Origin: Exiguobacterium sp. Helios
GTDB taxonomy: Bacteria; Bacillota; Bacilli; Exiguobacteriales; Exiguobacteriaceae
Assembly (NCBI RefSeq): GCF_014524545.1
Contig: NZ_CP053557.1
Location: forward strand, 1,699,501 to 1,763,500
Length of the DNA stretch: 64,000 nt
Reading direction: 5' to 3'
Shown: piece by piece, positions 1 to 8,030 of the stretch
Position numbering within the stretch: the first letter of the stretch is position 1
How the letters are laid out: each line of letters begins with the position of its first letter
Notes under the pieces: model-generated
Seen by the model: only the letters and a program-made list of their open reading frames with translations
Told to the model about the DNA's origin: nothing
Database searches by the model: none
Position numbers and translations under genes: made by a program

Positions 1-252
1 TAGCAAAGTTTTTGGCGTATACGGCGCAACGTCGATTGTTCGGTCGCTATGACGATGGAGGAAAATTGACGGGGAACTATCAGGTGAAGTCGAGAAACTA
101 AATTGACCGCTCGGTTAGGAGCAAATCATCGTCATCGGCGAACGATTACAAGCAAACTTCCTCGAGCGGGCGTTAACGACGAAACCGAAACAAGTCATCC
201 ATAAAAATTTGTCACAATCGAGTCAACACCATATTCTAAAGCAGGTATTTTG
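1..252 (+). pseudogene. Decayed 3' end of a gene, possibly an aeRF1/VLRF1-like protein
   Basis: The frame ending with TGA at 250-252 reads like a real protein tail from about 119 on (EQIIVIGERLQANF, then PKQVIHKNLSQ), but upstream it meets TAG at 116 and further TGA codons. Other frames hold protein-like stretches between 1 and 110, as expected for a gene broken by several frameshifts. The tail pattern (a strand reading xxIIVIGE, then an alpha-beta tail) recalls the C-terminus of bacterial aeRF1/VLRF1-type release factors. That assignment is a memory-based guess. The start of the gene lies outside the window. Confidence 0.3.
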
Positions 253-259
253 AGCGTCG

Positions 260-284
260 ACGTCTAAAGTATAGCTTTAGACGT
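260..284. promoter_or_regulatory. Perfect 10-bp inverted repeat upstream of an acetyltransferase gene
   Basis: ACGTCTAAAG at 260-269 and CTTTAGACGT at 275-284 are perfect inverted arms around the 5-nt loop TATAG. The ribosome-binding site (AAGGAG) follows at once. No T-run follows, so a terminator is unlikely. It may be an operator or a 5'-leader hairpin for the gene at 304. Confidence 0.45.
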
Positions 285-303
285 ACATAAGGAGTGAAAT
301 CAG

Positions 304-888
304 ATGTTCATGCATCATATTACCGATCAATTGAGCTTAAAATTAATCGAACGACAGGACGCCGACGAGCTGTATGCGTTGATCGACGCCAACCGGGACC
401 ACTTGCGGCAATGGCTCCGCTGGGTCGACGGGGCGACCGGACCCGACATCTACCGGAACGAAATCATTCCGGCCTGGTTGACGGACTATGCGAACGGCAA
501 CGGCTTTGCCTGCGGCATTTACTTCAAAGGTGAGCTCGTCGGGACGATTGCCTTACACGAAATCAATCAGATGTTACGGCAAACGTCGATCGGGTATTAT
601 TTGACCGGGAACGGGCGCGGCAAAGGATTGATGACACCTGTCGTCGCTTTTATCACAGACTATTGTTTTACGACATTACAACTGAACCGGGTCGTCATCG
701 AATGTGCGGTCGGCAATACACGAAGCCGGAAGATACCGGAACGTTTAGGTTTTCAGCAGGAAGGAATCCTTCGTGATGCGGAGAAATTGTACGACGCGTA
801 TCATGATGTTGCGGTTTATGCGATGCTTGCACAGGACTGGTCCAATACCTTGGTGTCTGATCAACGCGTAAGCTACCGTTCAAACTGA
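304..888 (+). CDS. GNAT N-acetyltransferase, RimJ/RimL type
   Basis: A 194-residue protein of the GNAT fold that would transfer acetyl from acetyl-CoA to an amino group, in the cytoplasm. It follows the RimL/YdaF pattern: an N-terminal L-x-L-I-E strand, a strand GELVGTIALHEI near residue 80, the acetyl-CoA loop GNGRGKGLMTPVV near 100, and the late motif V-G-N-T-R-S-x-K-I-x-E-R-L-G-F near 135-150. The start ATG at 304 sits 9 nt after AAGGAG; the ATG two codons later is also possible. The gene is followed after 25 nt by a second GNAT gene and probably shares its transcript. The substrate cannot be told: RimL homologues act on ribosomal protein L7/L12, but many paralogues do not. Confidence 0.85.
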   Translation: MFMHHITDQLSLKLIERQDADELYALIDANRDHLRQWLRWVDGATGPDIYRNEIIPAWLTDYANGNGFACGIYFKGELVGTIALHEINQMLRQTSIGYYLTGNGRGKGLMTPVVAFITDYCFTTLQLNRVVIECAVGNTRSRKIPERLGFQQEGILRDAEKLYDAYHDVAVYAMLAQDWSNTLVSDQRVSYRSN

Positions 889-913
889 CGGGAAAGAGAA
901 AGGAAGAGGGACG

Positions 914-1387
914 ATGGTTAAATTTGAAAAAATGTCGGAAACGGCATACGCAGCGTATCTACCGGAAGCCATCAAAGAATATGCCGAGGAGAAGGTCAAG
1001 GCCGGAACATGGGCAGAAGTGGAAGCTGTTGACCGTTCGGCAGCTGAGTACGGGCAATTGTTGCCGGACGGGATTCATACAAAACAGCATTATCTGTTTT
1101 CGATTTTGGACGACATCGAACAGACAGACGTCGGCATGATCTGGTTTCAAGTAAGCGAATCGACGCACGGACGGACCGCCTTTATCTTCGACTTTAAAAT
1201 CGATGACGTTCATCAAGGAAAAGGCTATGGCCGGCAAGCGATGGAGATGCTCGAACAGGTCGCCCGGAGGATGAACATCAAAAAAATCAAATTACACGTT
1301 TTTGCGCATAACACGCGTGCGATTCATCTCTATGAAACGACGGGATTTCTCACAACGGATTTACATATGACAAAAACGCTGAACTGA
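914..1387 (+). CDS. GNAT N-acetyltransferase
   Basis: A 157-residue GNAT-family protein. The acetyl-CoA binding loop is H-Q-G-K-G-Y-G-R-Q-A at about residues 100-109 (the Q/RxxGxG/A signature), followed by the A-x-x-x-N-x-x-A-I-x-L-Y-E-x-x-G-F motif near 130-145. The first 90 residues are the variable substrate-binding half, with a long acidic helix. ATG at 914 follows AGGAAGAGGG. The gene lies 25 nt after another GNAT gene of a different subgroup and ends at a strong terminator, so the two likely form an operon. Substrate unknown. Confidence 0.85.
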   Translation: MVKFEKMSETAYAAYLPEAIKEYAEEKVKAGTWAEVEAVDRSAAEYGQLLPDGIHTKQHYLFSILDDIEQTDVGMIWFQVSESTHGRTAFIFDFKIDDVHQGKGYGRQAMEMLEQVARRMNIKKIKLHVFAHNTRAIHLYETTGFLTTDLHMTKTLN

Positions 1388-1440
1388 CAACCAAACTCCT
1401 CTGCTGTCCCAATGGGATGACAGAGGAGTTTGGTTGTTTT
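1388..1440. terminator. Bidirectional rho-independent terminator
   Basis: Arms 1388-1403 (CAACCAAACTCCTCTG) and 1421-1436 (CAGAGGAGTTTGGTTG) form a perfect 16-bp stem, followed by TTTT. It ends the two-GNAT operon; its minus-strand side starts at the stop codon of the convergent gene (1440), so it can serve both directions. Confidence 0.9.
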
Positions 1441-2501
1441 CAGCGCCACGTTTGAAGCGTATTGGCGAACTGGATATCGGTTTCAAGTTCACCATGAATG
1501 TGGGTTGAGGTAAAGTCATTTCCGGCAAGCCAGTCTTTAAAATTGAACTCAACCGGCTCCTGATCGCCGCCGAGCGCAAACCAGACTTTCATGTCGGACG
1601 GGAAATAGGCCGATGTATGAATCGTCCCTGCCCAGTGACTGTACAGGTCGGAGAAAACTCCTTTATCGGAATCGTTCAACAGCCGGAACGCCGATTCCGC
1701 ATCCTGAATCAAATGCTGATGCGTCTTCAGTTCCATCATCCGGCGTTTTGAATCGTCGAGATGAAACCGGTTTTCGTGTTGCAACAGATCAAAATGATTT
1801 GTACAGAGATTCGTCTCGCGGACTTCGATATCACGGGCTGTCGCTTCGATGACGAATGACCGGTTCGACCGGTCATGGACGACATAACTGAAAGATCCCC
1901 GGTGCGGCATCTCTTTGACGAGCGAAATCGCATCTTCGACCGACGTACATGTCTCGAGGATGATCCGTCCAATCATGAAACTGACGAAGCCGTCTCCCGG
2001 ACGACGGCGGTTGATGAAGTTGTACCCCATCGCGAGACCATGTTCGTTCATTCCGTCCATTCGTCCGGTGACGCGGGACGCCGGTCCGATGATGGCGGAA
2101 CCGCCGTCCATCGGTTGAAAGACGGAGAACCGTCCGTCGTACGTCATCGGATGATAATCATAATTGCGGACGAGGAAGTTATCGCCCGTCATGATCGAAC
2201 AGCCGCTGCTCGGTCCTTCGACCCGGTAGTGACCAAAATGAAGCAGTGTATCGGCGAGCGATAATTCGAGTTCATCCTGTAACCCGAGCAACTCATCCCA
2301 AATATACGGGGCATAGCGGAGAAACATCTCTTTCGTTTCGACAGGGTCGACCTGAAAACGGGGAACCCGGATTTTCCAATTGTCTTCGCGGTTATGCAAC
2401 AGTTGGTTGCGTTTGACGTAACGGCCCTGTTCGCGGCCGAAGTCATAGTGTGTTCCGCGGAACTGCGTGATTTCATTCGAGACAGACTGCACAGACTTCA
2501 C
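1440..2501 (-). CDS. C45-family autoproteolytic acyltransferase/linear amide hydrolase
   Basis: A 353-residue Ntn-hydrolase of the C45 (acyl-CoA:6-aminopenicillanate acyltransferase-like) or choloylglycine-hydrolase type. These enzymes cut a precursor so that a cysteine becomes the N-terminal nucleophile, then hydrolyse a linear amide bond. The key stretch is PSSGCSIMTGDNFLVRNYDY, with Cys101 as the expected nucleophile and the R-N-x-D motif at about 112-115. The N-terminal FRGTHYDFGREQG is also typical of the family. There is no signal peptide, so it should act in the cytoplasm. The gene stands alone, convergent with the GNAT operon. The natural substrate is unknown; families like this act on acyl-amides, beta-lactams or bile-salt-like compounds. 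Confidence 0.8.
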   Translation of the reverse strand: MKSVQSVSNEITQFRGTHYDFGREQGRYVKRNQLLHNREDNWKIRVPRFQVDPVETKEMFLRYAPYIWDELLGLQDELELSLADTLLHFGHYRVEGPSSGCSIMTGDNFLVRNYDYHPMTYDGRFSVFQPMDGGSAIIGPASRVTGRMDGMNEHGLAMGYNFINRRRPGDGFVSFMIGRIILETCTSVEDAISLVKEMPHRGSFSYVVHDRSNRSFVIEATARDIEVRETNLCTNHFDLLQHENRFHLDDSKRRMMELKTHQHLIQDAESAFRLLNDSDKGVFSDLYSHWAGTIHTSAYFPSDMKVWFALGGDQEPVEFNFKDWLAGNDFTSTHIHGELETDIQFANTLQTWR

Positions 2502-2652
2502 TCCTTTTGTTTCTGTATGATTCTGATTATATCGAATCCGGTACCCGCTGTCGTAATCAAGGGCTCAGGACAACACATTGCTCACGCCAATCATGAAAAA
2601 ACACTGAATAATTTGAACAAGTTACCGATAAAGGAGATGGAGGGATGAGAAC

Positions 2653-4359
2653 ATGAAAAATTTAACGGTACGTAAAAAGATTCAACTATTGATTGCGACA
2701 GCAATCATCGCCATGATTTTACTGGCAAGCGCCGGGCTTTATTTCCTGAATCAGATGTCAAAGGCATCGGAAGCGATGTATCAGGAAAATCTGTTGCCGG
2801 TCCAGGAAGTCGCTCAAATCCGGATTGATACCCGGGCGCTTGATTCATTTCTGGTCGAAATGATTCTAACGACGGATCCGAAGCGGATTGAAGAATTGGG
2901 AGGCGAAATTGATACACGTCAAGCGCAAATCCGGTCGTCTTTAGATACATACGAACGTACAGCCAAGATGACGGAACAATCAAGTAAGCAATTGGAAACA
3001 TTAAAGGACAATGTACTGGCATATGATAATGGTATGAGTATGGTCCAAGACTTTGCGTCACGAAATGAAAATGAAGACGCGTATAAGAGTTATTCAGAAA
3101 ACCTGGAGCAAGTTCGGGAGAACGTCGCGAACTCGGCAAAAAGTCTGATGAAGACGATGACGAAACAAGCGAAAGACATCAACGCGTTGAACCAGCAGGA
3201 ACAACAAACTGCGTTCTACATCATGCTTGGTATTTTCGTCATCGCCCTGATGTTGTTTGCAGGTCTCGCCATTTACATCACACGTCTGATCACACAACCG
3301 ATTCGTTCGTTGCAAGGGTGGATGAAGCAGTCGGGTGAAGGTGATTTAACGGTCCGAGGTGATTACGTCTCAAAAGACGAACTTGGTCAATTGACGACAT
3401 CATTCAACACGATGACGGAGCAACTTCACCAGGTCATCATTGAGATGACGGATACATCAAAACACGTTGCGACAGCATCGGATGAGCTAAGCACGAATGC
3501 GGAAGCGACGACGAAAGCGACGGAAATGGTCGCCGTGACGATGGAAGAAATCGCGAGTGGTGCAAGCCAGCAATTGAACCAAGTCTCCGGTGCATCACGG
3601 ACTGTTCAGGACTTAACGTCCGGCGTCAGTCAAGTCGCCGGTAACGCGCAACAGATGACAGATGCGACAGGTGACGCGATGGATAAAGTCACGCACGGCG
3701 GACAAGTCGTCCGGCAACTCGGTCAACAGATGGAGCGGATCAACACCGATTTCACGGAACTCGGTCAAGTCATCGTCGGTCTCGGAAACCGGTCGCAGGA
3801 AATCGGACAGATTACCGATTCGATCACGGGAATTGCCGCACAGACGAATCTGTTGGCACTGAACGCGGCGATCGAAGCGGCGCGTGCCGGTGAACAGGGA
3901 CGCGGATTTGCGGTCGTTGCAGCGGAAGTCAAGACGCTTGCCGAGCAATCTGCTCTTGCGGCGAAGCAGATCGAGAGCTTGATCCAAGTTATCCGACAGG
4001 AAACAGAACAATCCGTTGTTTCGATGGAAAAGGTGACGACTGAGATGACGAACGGAATTCAAGTGGCCGGTGAAGCGAGTGCTTCATTCCAGGCGATCGA
4101 ACGTTCGATTAGCGAAGTGACAGGGCAAGTCGAGGAAGTGTCCGGCGCTGTGCAGGAAATGGCAGCCGGAAGCGAACAGATTTCTGCGATCATGCGCGAG
4201 ATTCAAGGCGTGACGGAAAGTACGGCCGCCGGAACGGAAAACATCTCGGCTTCGACGGAAGAACAGATGGCATCGATGCAGGAAATCTCGTCAGCGTCAC
4301 AATCACTGGCGACGATGGCGGAAGATTTAAAACGATTGTCGAGCCGTTTTAACGTGTAA
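2653..4359 (+). CDS. Methyl-accepting chemotaxis protein
   Basis: A 568-residue transmembrane chemoreceptor. TM1 spans about residues 10-32 and TM2 about 188-210, framing a roughly 155-residue extracellular helical sensor rich in E and Q that looks like a four-helix-bundle domain. A HAMP linker follows (211-265), then a long coiled-coil signalling domain with the conserved tip [20 protein letters not shown] and [18 protein letters not shown] near 390-430, which contacts CheA/CheW. E- and Q-rich flanks provide methylation sites. The start is set by GGAGATGGAGGG just upstream. It is a single-gene unit closed by a terminator at 4369. The ligand cannot be predicted. Confidence 0.95.
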   Translation: MKNLTVRKKIQLLIATAIIAMILLASAGLYFLNQMSKASEAMYQENLLPVQEVAQIRIDTRALDSFLVEMILTTDPKRIEELGGEIDTRQAQIRSSLDTYERTAKMTEQSSKQLETLKDNVLAYDNGMSMVQDFASRNENEDAYKSYSENLEQVRENVANSAKSLMKTMTKQAKDINALNQQEQQTAFYIMLGIFVIALMLFAGLAIYITRLITQPIRSLQGWMKQSGEGDLTVRGDYVSKDELGQLTTSFNTMTEQLHQVIIEMTDTSKHVATASDELSTNAEATTKATEMVAVTMEEIASGASQQLNQVSGASRTVQDLTSGVSQVAGNAQQMTDATGDAMDKVTHGGQVVRQLGQQMERINTDFTELGQVIVGLGNRSQEIGQITDSITGIAAQTNLLALNAAIEAARAGEQGRGFAVVAAEVKTLAEQSALAAKQIESLIQVIRQETEQSVVSMEKVTTEMTNGIQVAGEASASFQAIERSISEVTGQVEEVSGAVQEMAAGSEQISAIMREIQGVTESTAAGTENISASTEEQMASMQEISSASQSLATMAEDLKRLSSRFNV

Positions 4360-4368
4360 TGAATCAAG

Positions 4369-4398
4369 CAGGTACCTAAAATAGGTACCTGTTTTTTT
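4369..4398 (+). terminator. Rho-independent terminator after the chemoreceptor gene
   Basis: CAGGTACCT (4369-4377) and AGGTACCTG (4383-4391) form a perfect 9-bp stem with a 5-nt loop, followed by seven T residues. Confidence 0.92.
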
Positions 4399-4466
4399 AT
4401 GGAAAAAGCAGGGATTTTGAAAAAGGAACGATAATAAGTAGCAATAGAGAAAAGGAGGTTACGGAT

Positions 4467-4859
4467 ATGGGACCACATGAACTCATTGAATGGATTCTTT
4501 ACGAGATATTCGGTTTGATTGTGCTTCCGATTGTAGTGTTCGGCTTAGTGAAGACGGGAAAAAAGCGTATGCTGGCTTTGATGACTGCAGGAGTGCTCTG
4601 TCTGATGTTCGGCAGTTTTTTAATGAATCAGCCGGATGAGGAAGACATCAAGGCGCAGATTCAGAAAAACGTGACAGTCGTCAAACCATATCTCGCGAAG
4701 GAATTTCCGGGCGAAAAGTGGACCATCTCGACCGTACCCTTTCAAAACGAACCGGATGCTGCGTATGAGTATAAGGTCAATCTCGAAGGACGTGTGGAAT
4801 TGAGTGGATTTCACAATAAAAACGACACGCATGAATTCAAGCACTTAAAGCATGACTAG
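4467..4859 (+). CDS. Small membrane protein of unknown function
   Basis: A 130-residue protein not recognised as a known family. Two hydrophobic segments, about residues 10-27 (IFGLIVLPIVVFGLVKTG) and 33-51 (MLALMTAGVLCLMFGSFLM), are joined by a short K-rich turn, so both ends are likely on the same side of the membrane. A soluble tail of about 75 residues follows, with a strand-rich, P-E-K-W pattern. The start at 4467 is supported by AAAGGAGG 12 nt upstream. It ends in TAG, one of only two intact genes in the window seen to do so. It stands alone between a terminator and the amber-broken GNAT gene. Confidence 0.6.
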   Translation: MGPHELIEWILYEIFGLIVLPIVVFGLVKTGKKRMLALMTAGVLCLMFGSFLMNQPDEEDIKAQIQKNVTVVKPYLAKEFPGEKWTISTVPFQNEPDAAYEYKVNLEGRVELSGFHNKNDTHEFKHLKHD

Positions 4860-4926
4860 GATACAAATATTAAACAGTTAAGTATCAGTACATAACTTAC
4901 AAATTTAAATACTGGAGGAATCCCCT

Positions 4927-5502
4927 ATGCCTTTTCCAATACTAAAAACTGCACGACTGCAACTGATTGAAGTCACAGACGAACACGCGCCGGCCATCTT
5001 TTGCATTCTGTCGAACGAGGACGTCACCCGCTTTTACGGGATGGATTCGCTTCAGAAACAAGACGATGCTTTGAACATCATCGGTTCGTTTAAACACACC
5101 TTTGCCAGCCGGCAAGGCATCCGCTGGGGGATCGTCACCCGTGACAGTGGAACGTTCATCGGCACCATCGGACTGAATCATCTCAGTCTGTACAGTAAAA
5201 AGGCGGAAATCGGCTTTGAACTTGATCCGGCACACTGGCGGCGCGGCTACGCGGCGGAAGCGATTGAAGCTGTCTTGACATACGCGTTCGAGACACTCGG
5301 TTTGTACCGGATGGGGGCGGTGACCTTTGTAGAAAATGAAGCATCAGTCTAGCTGTTGACGCGAATCGGATTTGAAGAAGAAGGGGTGTTGCGTGGCTAC
5401 CTGTTTCAAGGCGGAACGTCGCATGACGGACGGATCTTCTCATTATTAAAACCGGTCTATCAGGCGAGCCGGCAAGAACGTAAACAGGAAAACCGGGTAT
5501 GA
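4927..5502 (+). pseudogene. GNAT acetyltransferase gene with an in-frame amber codon
   Basis: The frame from ATG 4927 (after GGAGGAA) encodes a RimJ/RimL-type GNAT protein for 141 codons, then meets TAG at 5350-5352. The same frame continues with the normal family C-terminus (LLTRIGFEEEGVLRGY and onwards) to TGA at 5500-5502, 191 codons counting the amber. The amber interrupts the conserved N-E-A-S-V-x-L-L-x-x-x-G-F motif at x, a position usually K, R or Q. The next gene begins with ATG at 5499, overlapping the distal stop by 4 nt, which shows that translation originally ran to 5502. A truncated product would lack the last strand of the fold. It is a pseudogene, a recent mutation, a sequencing error, or a readthrough case. 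Confidence 0.8.
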
Positions 5503-5936
5503 ACATCAACCGGATGGATCATGTCAGCATTAACGTCTTGGACCTTGTAGAGGCAACACGTTTTTTCGTCAGCCTGGGATTCGTCGTCAAAGGTGAATGG
5601 GAGGCGTCCGGACCGCAACTCGACCGGGTGACGGGTCTGCATGAAGCGAAAACAACGTGTGTCGCACTCGGTATTCCGAATGGAGAGACCTGGCTTGAAC
5701 TCGTTCACTATCAGTCACCGGTTGATTCTCATCCGTCATCTAACGAAGTCTACTCAAGGGGTCTTCGTCATCTTTGCCTCAACGTCGAGTCGCTTGACGA
5801 AATGATCCGGCTTGTAGAACAGCAGGGATATACAGCCATTCATCCGGTCAAACAGTTTGGAGAAACATACCGTCTTTGTTATGTGCGGGGACCGGATGGG
5901 ATTTTACTGGAACTGGCTGAAACGATTCCAAAATAA
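5499..5936 (+). CDS. VOC-family (glyoxalase/bleomycin-resistance fold) protein
   Basis: A 145-residue protein with two beta-alpha-beta-beta-beta repeats of the vicinal oxygen chelate fold. Candidate metal ligands are His8 (MDHVSINV), the Glu in TWLELVHY near residue 66, the His in RGLRHLCLNV near 89, and the Glu in GILLELAE near 139. These are the four positions that bind a divalent metal in glyoxalase-like enzymes. ATG 5499 overlaps the end of the amber-broken GNAT gene (ATGA), implying coupled translation, so the amber might lower its expression. Whether it is a lyase, dioxygenase or binding protein cannot be told. Confidence 0.85.
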   Translation: MNINRMDHVSINVLDLVEATRFFVSLGFVVKGEWEASGPQLDRVTGLHEAKTTCVALGIPNGETWLELVHYQSPVDSHPSSNEVYSRGLRHLCLNVESLDEMIRLVEQQGYTAIHPVKQFGETYRLCYVRGPDGILLELAETIPK

Positions 5937-5948
5937 AGGAGGGATTGG

Positions 5949-6233
5949 ATGTTTCATAATCCAAAAGGCAGCACCCAAGTCTGGCTCAATGATCTTGGTG
6001 TTTGCTTATTCGTCCTGATTGGTCTGACGCTTGCGACGCATCCTGTCGTCATCACGGCATCGGGACGGTTGATGTACGATGAATCAATCTGGCTGAGTAC
6101 CGAAGAAATGAAAAAATTCATCAATTTTTACTTCACTGTCTTTTTTGTCTACTTTTTGACAGTCAATCAGCTGTATCCGCGTTTTGTCCGGCGCCAGTCA
6201 AAAAAAGGATTGCATAACAAAAAGGTTATATAA
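5949..6233 (+). CDS. Small two-TM membrane protein of unknown function
   Basis: A 94-residue protein with hydrophobic segments at about residues 16-36 (LGVCLFVLIGLTLATHPVVI) and 60-78 (FYFTVFFVYFLTVNQLYP), and a basic C-terminal tail. I do not recognise the family. AAGGAGG precedes ATG 5949 and the gap from the VOC gene is 12 nt, so it probably belongs to that transcript. Its last codons (K-K-V-I-stop) lie inside the first ArsR-type operator at 6214-6229, so repression there would sit at the very end of this gene. Confidence 0.6.
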   Translation: MFHNPKGSTQVWLNDLGVCLFVLIGLTLATHPVVITASGRLMYDESIWLSTEEMKKFINFYFTVFFVYFLTVNQLYPRFVRRQSKKGLHNKKVI

Positions 6234-6245
6234 TAAAGTGGTTAT
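6214..6245. promoter_or_regulatory. Two abutting ArsR-type operators upstream of arsR
   Basis: ATAAC-N6-GTTAT at 6214-6229 is followed without a gap by ATAAT-N6-GTTAT at 6230-6245, giving a 16-bp tandem period. A TATAAT -10 hexamer (6229-6234) straddles the junction. The same ATAAC-N6-GTTAT pattern recurs between arsR and arsB (6658-6673). Such dyads over the -10 region are typical of ArsR/SmtB repressor sites. A clear -35 at normal spacing was not found. Confidence 0.7.
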
Positions 6246-6318
6246 ATATAAATCGTCCGTCTGCAACTGTCGACTGACGATTTTCTTATTGTTTACTCTA
6301 AAAAAAGGAGGTCTTCCC

Positions 6319-6633
6319 ATGACTCTAACCGTGACACCGGTCGATGAGATGAGTCAGTTCCTGAAATTGCTTAGTGATGGAACACGTCTTGAAATCCTGC
6401 GTCGTTTGGCAGTCCGCGAACATTGTGTCTGTGATTTTGTTGAACTGTTTGCCATTTCACAACCGGCCGTGAGCCGGCACTTAAAATTGTTACGGCAGGC
6501 GCATTTGATTTTGGAACGTCGTGAACGGCAGTGGACGTATTTTCGTCTCAATCCGGATCATCCCCGGTATGCATTGCTGCTGACCATCTTAACGACAACT
6601 CCTTTACCGGATGTTCAACGGAAACAGTGTTAA
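6319..6633 (+). CDS. arsR: ArsR/SmtB-family arsenic-responsive repressor
   Basis: A 104-residue winged-helix repressor. The HTH reads ISQPAVSRHLKLLRQAHLI near residues 47-65. Just before it, HCVCDFVELF carries the Cys-x-Cys pair found in the metal-sensing helix of As(III)-responsive ArsR proteins (ELCVCDL in the classical form); a third Cys ends the protein (RKQC). Binding of arsenite or antimonite should release DNA. The start is ATG 6319, 8 nt after AAAAAAGGAGG; an open frame extends upstream but has no ribosome-binding site. It heads the arsR-arsB-CoA-disulfide reductase cluster and is flanked by operator-like dyads on both sides. Confidence 0.9.
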   Translation: MTLTVTPVDEMSQFLKLLSDGTRLEILRRLAVREHCVCDFVELFAISQPAVSRHLKLLRQAHLILERRERQWTYFRLNPDHPRYALLLTILTTTPLPDVQRKQC

Positions 6634-6655
6634 GTCAGAAATAAAGCGATTTTGA

Positions 6656-6675
6656 ACATAACAGATTGGTTATGT
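6656..6675. promoter_or_regulatory. Third ArsR-type operator, between arsR and arsB
   Basis: ACATAAC (6656-6662) and GTTATGT (6669-6675) are perfect 7-bp arms around six bases. The core ATAAC-N6-GTTAT matches the site upstream of arsR exactly in arms and spacing, suggesting that arsB has its own repressible promoter or that repressor blocks elongation here. Confidence 0.65.
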
Positions 6676-6706
6676 ACAGAAAAAGAAAAATTAACAGAGA
6701 AATGAA

Positions 6707-8011
6707 GTGAACGCATTGACCGGCACACATCTACTTGCGATCGGAATTTTCCTGATCACGTTATTCTTAATCATCAAACAACCAAAAGGTCTCGGCATCG
6801 GCTACTCCGCCATGGGGATGGCATTGATTGCCTTACTGACCGGCGTTGTGAACCTGGATGATGTCTCGACTGTCTGGGGTATCATCTGGAACGCGACATT
6901 TACCTTTATCGCTCTGATCATCATCTCGTTGATTTTAGACGAAATCGGCTTCTTCGAATGGGCGGCGCTTCATATGGCACGGATCGCCAAAGGCGGCGGT
7001 GTCAAACTGTTTGTCTATCTGACACTGCTTGGTGCCATTGTGGCGGCCTTGTTTGCGAATGACGGCGCAGCGTTGATTTTGACGCCGATCGTTCTCGCAA
7101 TTGTCCGCTACTTAAAATTACCGGATTATGTCGTTTTGGCGTACGTCTTTGCTTCCGGCTTCATTGCGGACACGGCGAGTCTGCCGTTCGTCGTCTCAAA
7201 CCTCGTCAATATCGTCTCGGCCGACTTCTTTGACATCGGCTTTACGGAATATGCGTCGCGTATGGTGTTCGTCAACGTCTTTTCCGTCATCGGCAGTCTG
7301 CTTGTGTTGTATTTGTACTTCCGCAAAAGTATTCCGAAGACCTATGATGTGACGCAACTCGTCGCCCCACATACAGCAATCAAGGATCAGCGGATGTTCA
7401 AGTTATCGTGGCTGGTACTCGTATTGCTTGTCGTCGGCTATTTCACAAGTGACTTGATCGGCATTCCGGTCAGTCTCGTTGCCGGTGTCATCGCCCTGTT
7501 CTTCCTCTTGATGGCACGTCGTTCACCAAGCGTACCGACGAAAAAAGTCATCGCCGGCGCACCGTGGGCGATCGTCTTCTTCTCGCTTGGGATGTATATC
7601 GTTGTCTATGGTCTGCAAAATGCTGGATTGACGCAAGTTCTCGCAGATGTCATCGACAGTTTTGCGACGACGATTGCCGGTGCGACATTCGGGATGGGCT
7701 TCCTTGCCGCTGTTCTGTCGTCGATCATGAACAATATGCCGACCGTGATGATTGATGCACTGGCGATCGATCTCAGTCAAACGACCGGAATCATCCGGGA
7801 AGCCTTGATTTATGCCAACGTCATCGGATCCGACTTAGGTCCAAAAATTACACCGATCGGAAGTTTGGCGACCTTACTCTGGTTGCACGTTTTGCGCTCA
7901 AAAGGTGTCAAGATCGGCTGGGGACAATACTTTAAAATCGGTACGATTCTGACGATTCCAACGCTTGCGATTACGTTGCTCGGATTGTACATCAGTTTGT
8001 TACTTTATTAA
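6707..8011 (+). CDS. arsB: ArsB-family arsenite/antimonite efflux permease
   Basis: A 434-residue integral membrane protein with about 11-12 hydrophobic segments, of the ArsB/NhaD ion-transporter type. Diagnostic stretches are [14 protein letters not shown] near residue 125, the [19 protein letters not shown] segment near 150, and [15 protein letters not shown] plus [20 protein letters not shown] near 345-390. ArsB expels As(III)/Sb(III), driven by proton-motive force. The start is GTG 6707; the only nearby ATG (6702) is followed directly by a stop. The ribosome-binding site is weak. It follows arsR and a third operator and is 19 nt before the CoA-disulfide reductase gene. Confidence 0.93.
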   Translation: MNALTGTHLLAIGIFLITLFLIIKQPKGLGIGYSAMGMALIALLTGVVNLDDVSTVWGIIWNATFTFIALIIISLILDEIGFFEWAALHMARIAKGGGVKLFVYLTLLGAIVAALFANDGAALILTPIVLAIVRYLKLPDYVVLAYVFASGFIADTASLPFVVSNLVNIVSADFFDIGFTEYASRMVFVNVFSVIGSLLVLYLYFRKSIPKTYDVTQLVAPHTAIKDQRMFKLSWLVLVLLVVGYFTSDLIGIPVSLVAGVIALFFLLMARRSPSVPTKKVIAGAPWAIVFFSLGMYIVVYGLQNAGLTQVLADVIDSFATTIAGATFGMGFLAAVLSSIMNNMPTVMIDALAIDLSQTTGIIREALIYANVIGSDLGPKITPIGSLATLLWLHVLRSKGVKIGWGQYFKIGTILTIPTLAITLLGLYISLLLY

Positions 8012-8030
8012 TTTTCAGGAGGACACTTAC

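Noticed and set aside
2605-2631. A sigma-D-like promoter (ACCGATAA at 2624) before the chemoreceptor gene
   Set aside because: The hexamer overlaps the ribosome-binding site, so a transcript from it would lack that site; the -35 part is also poor.
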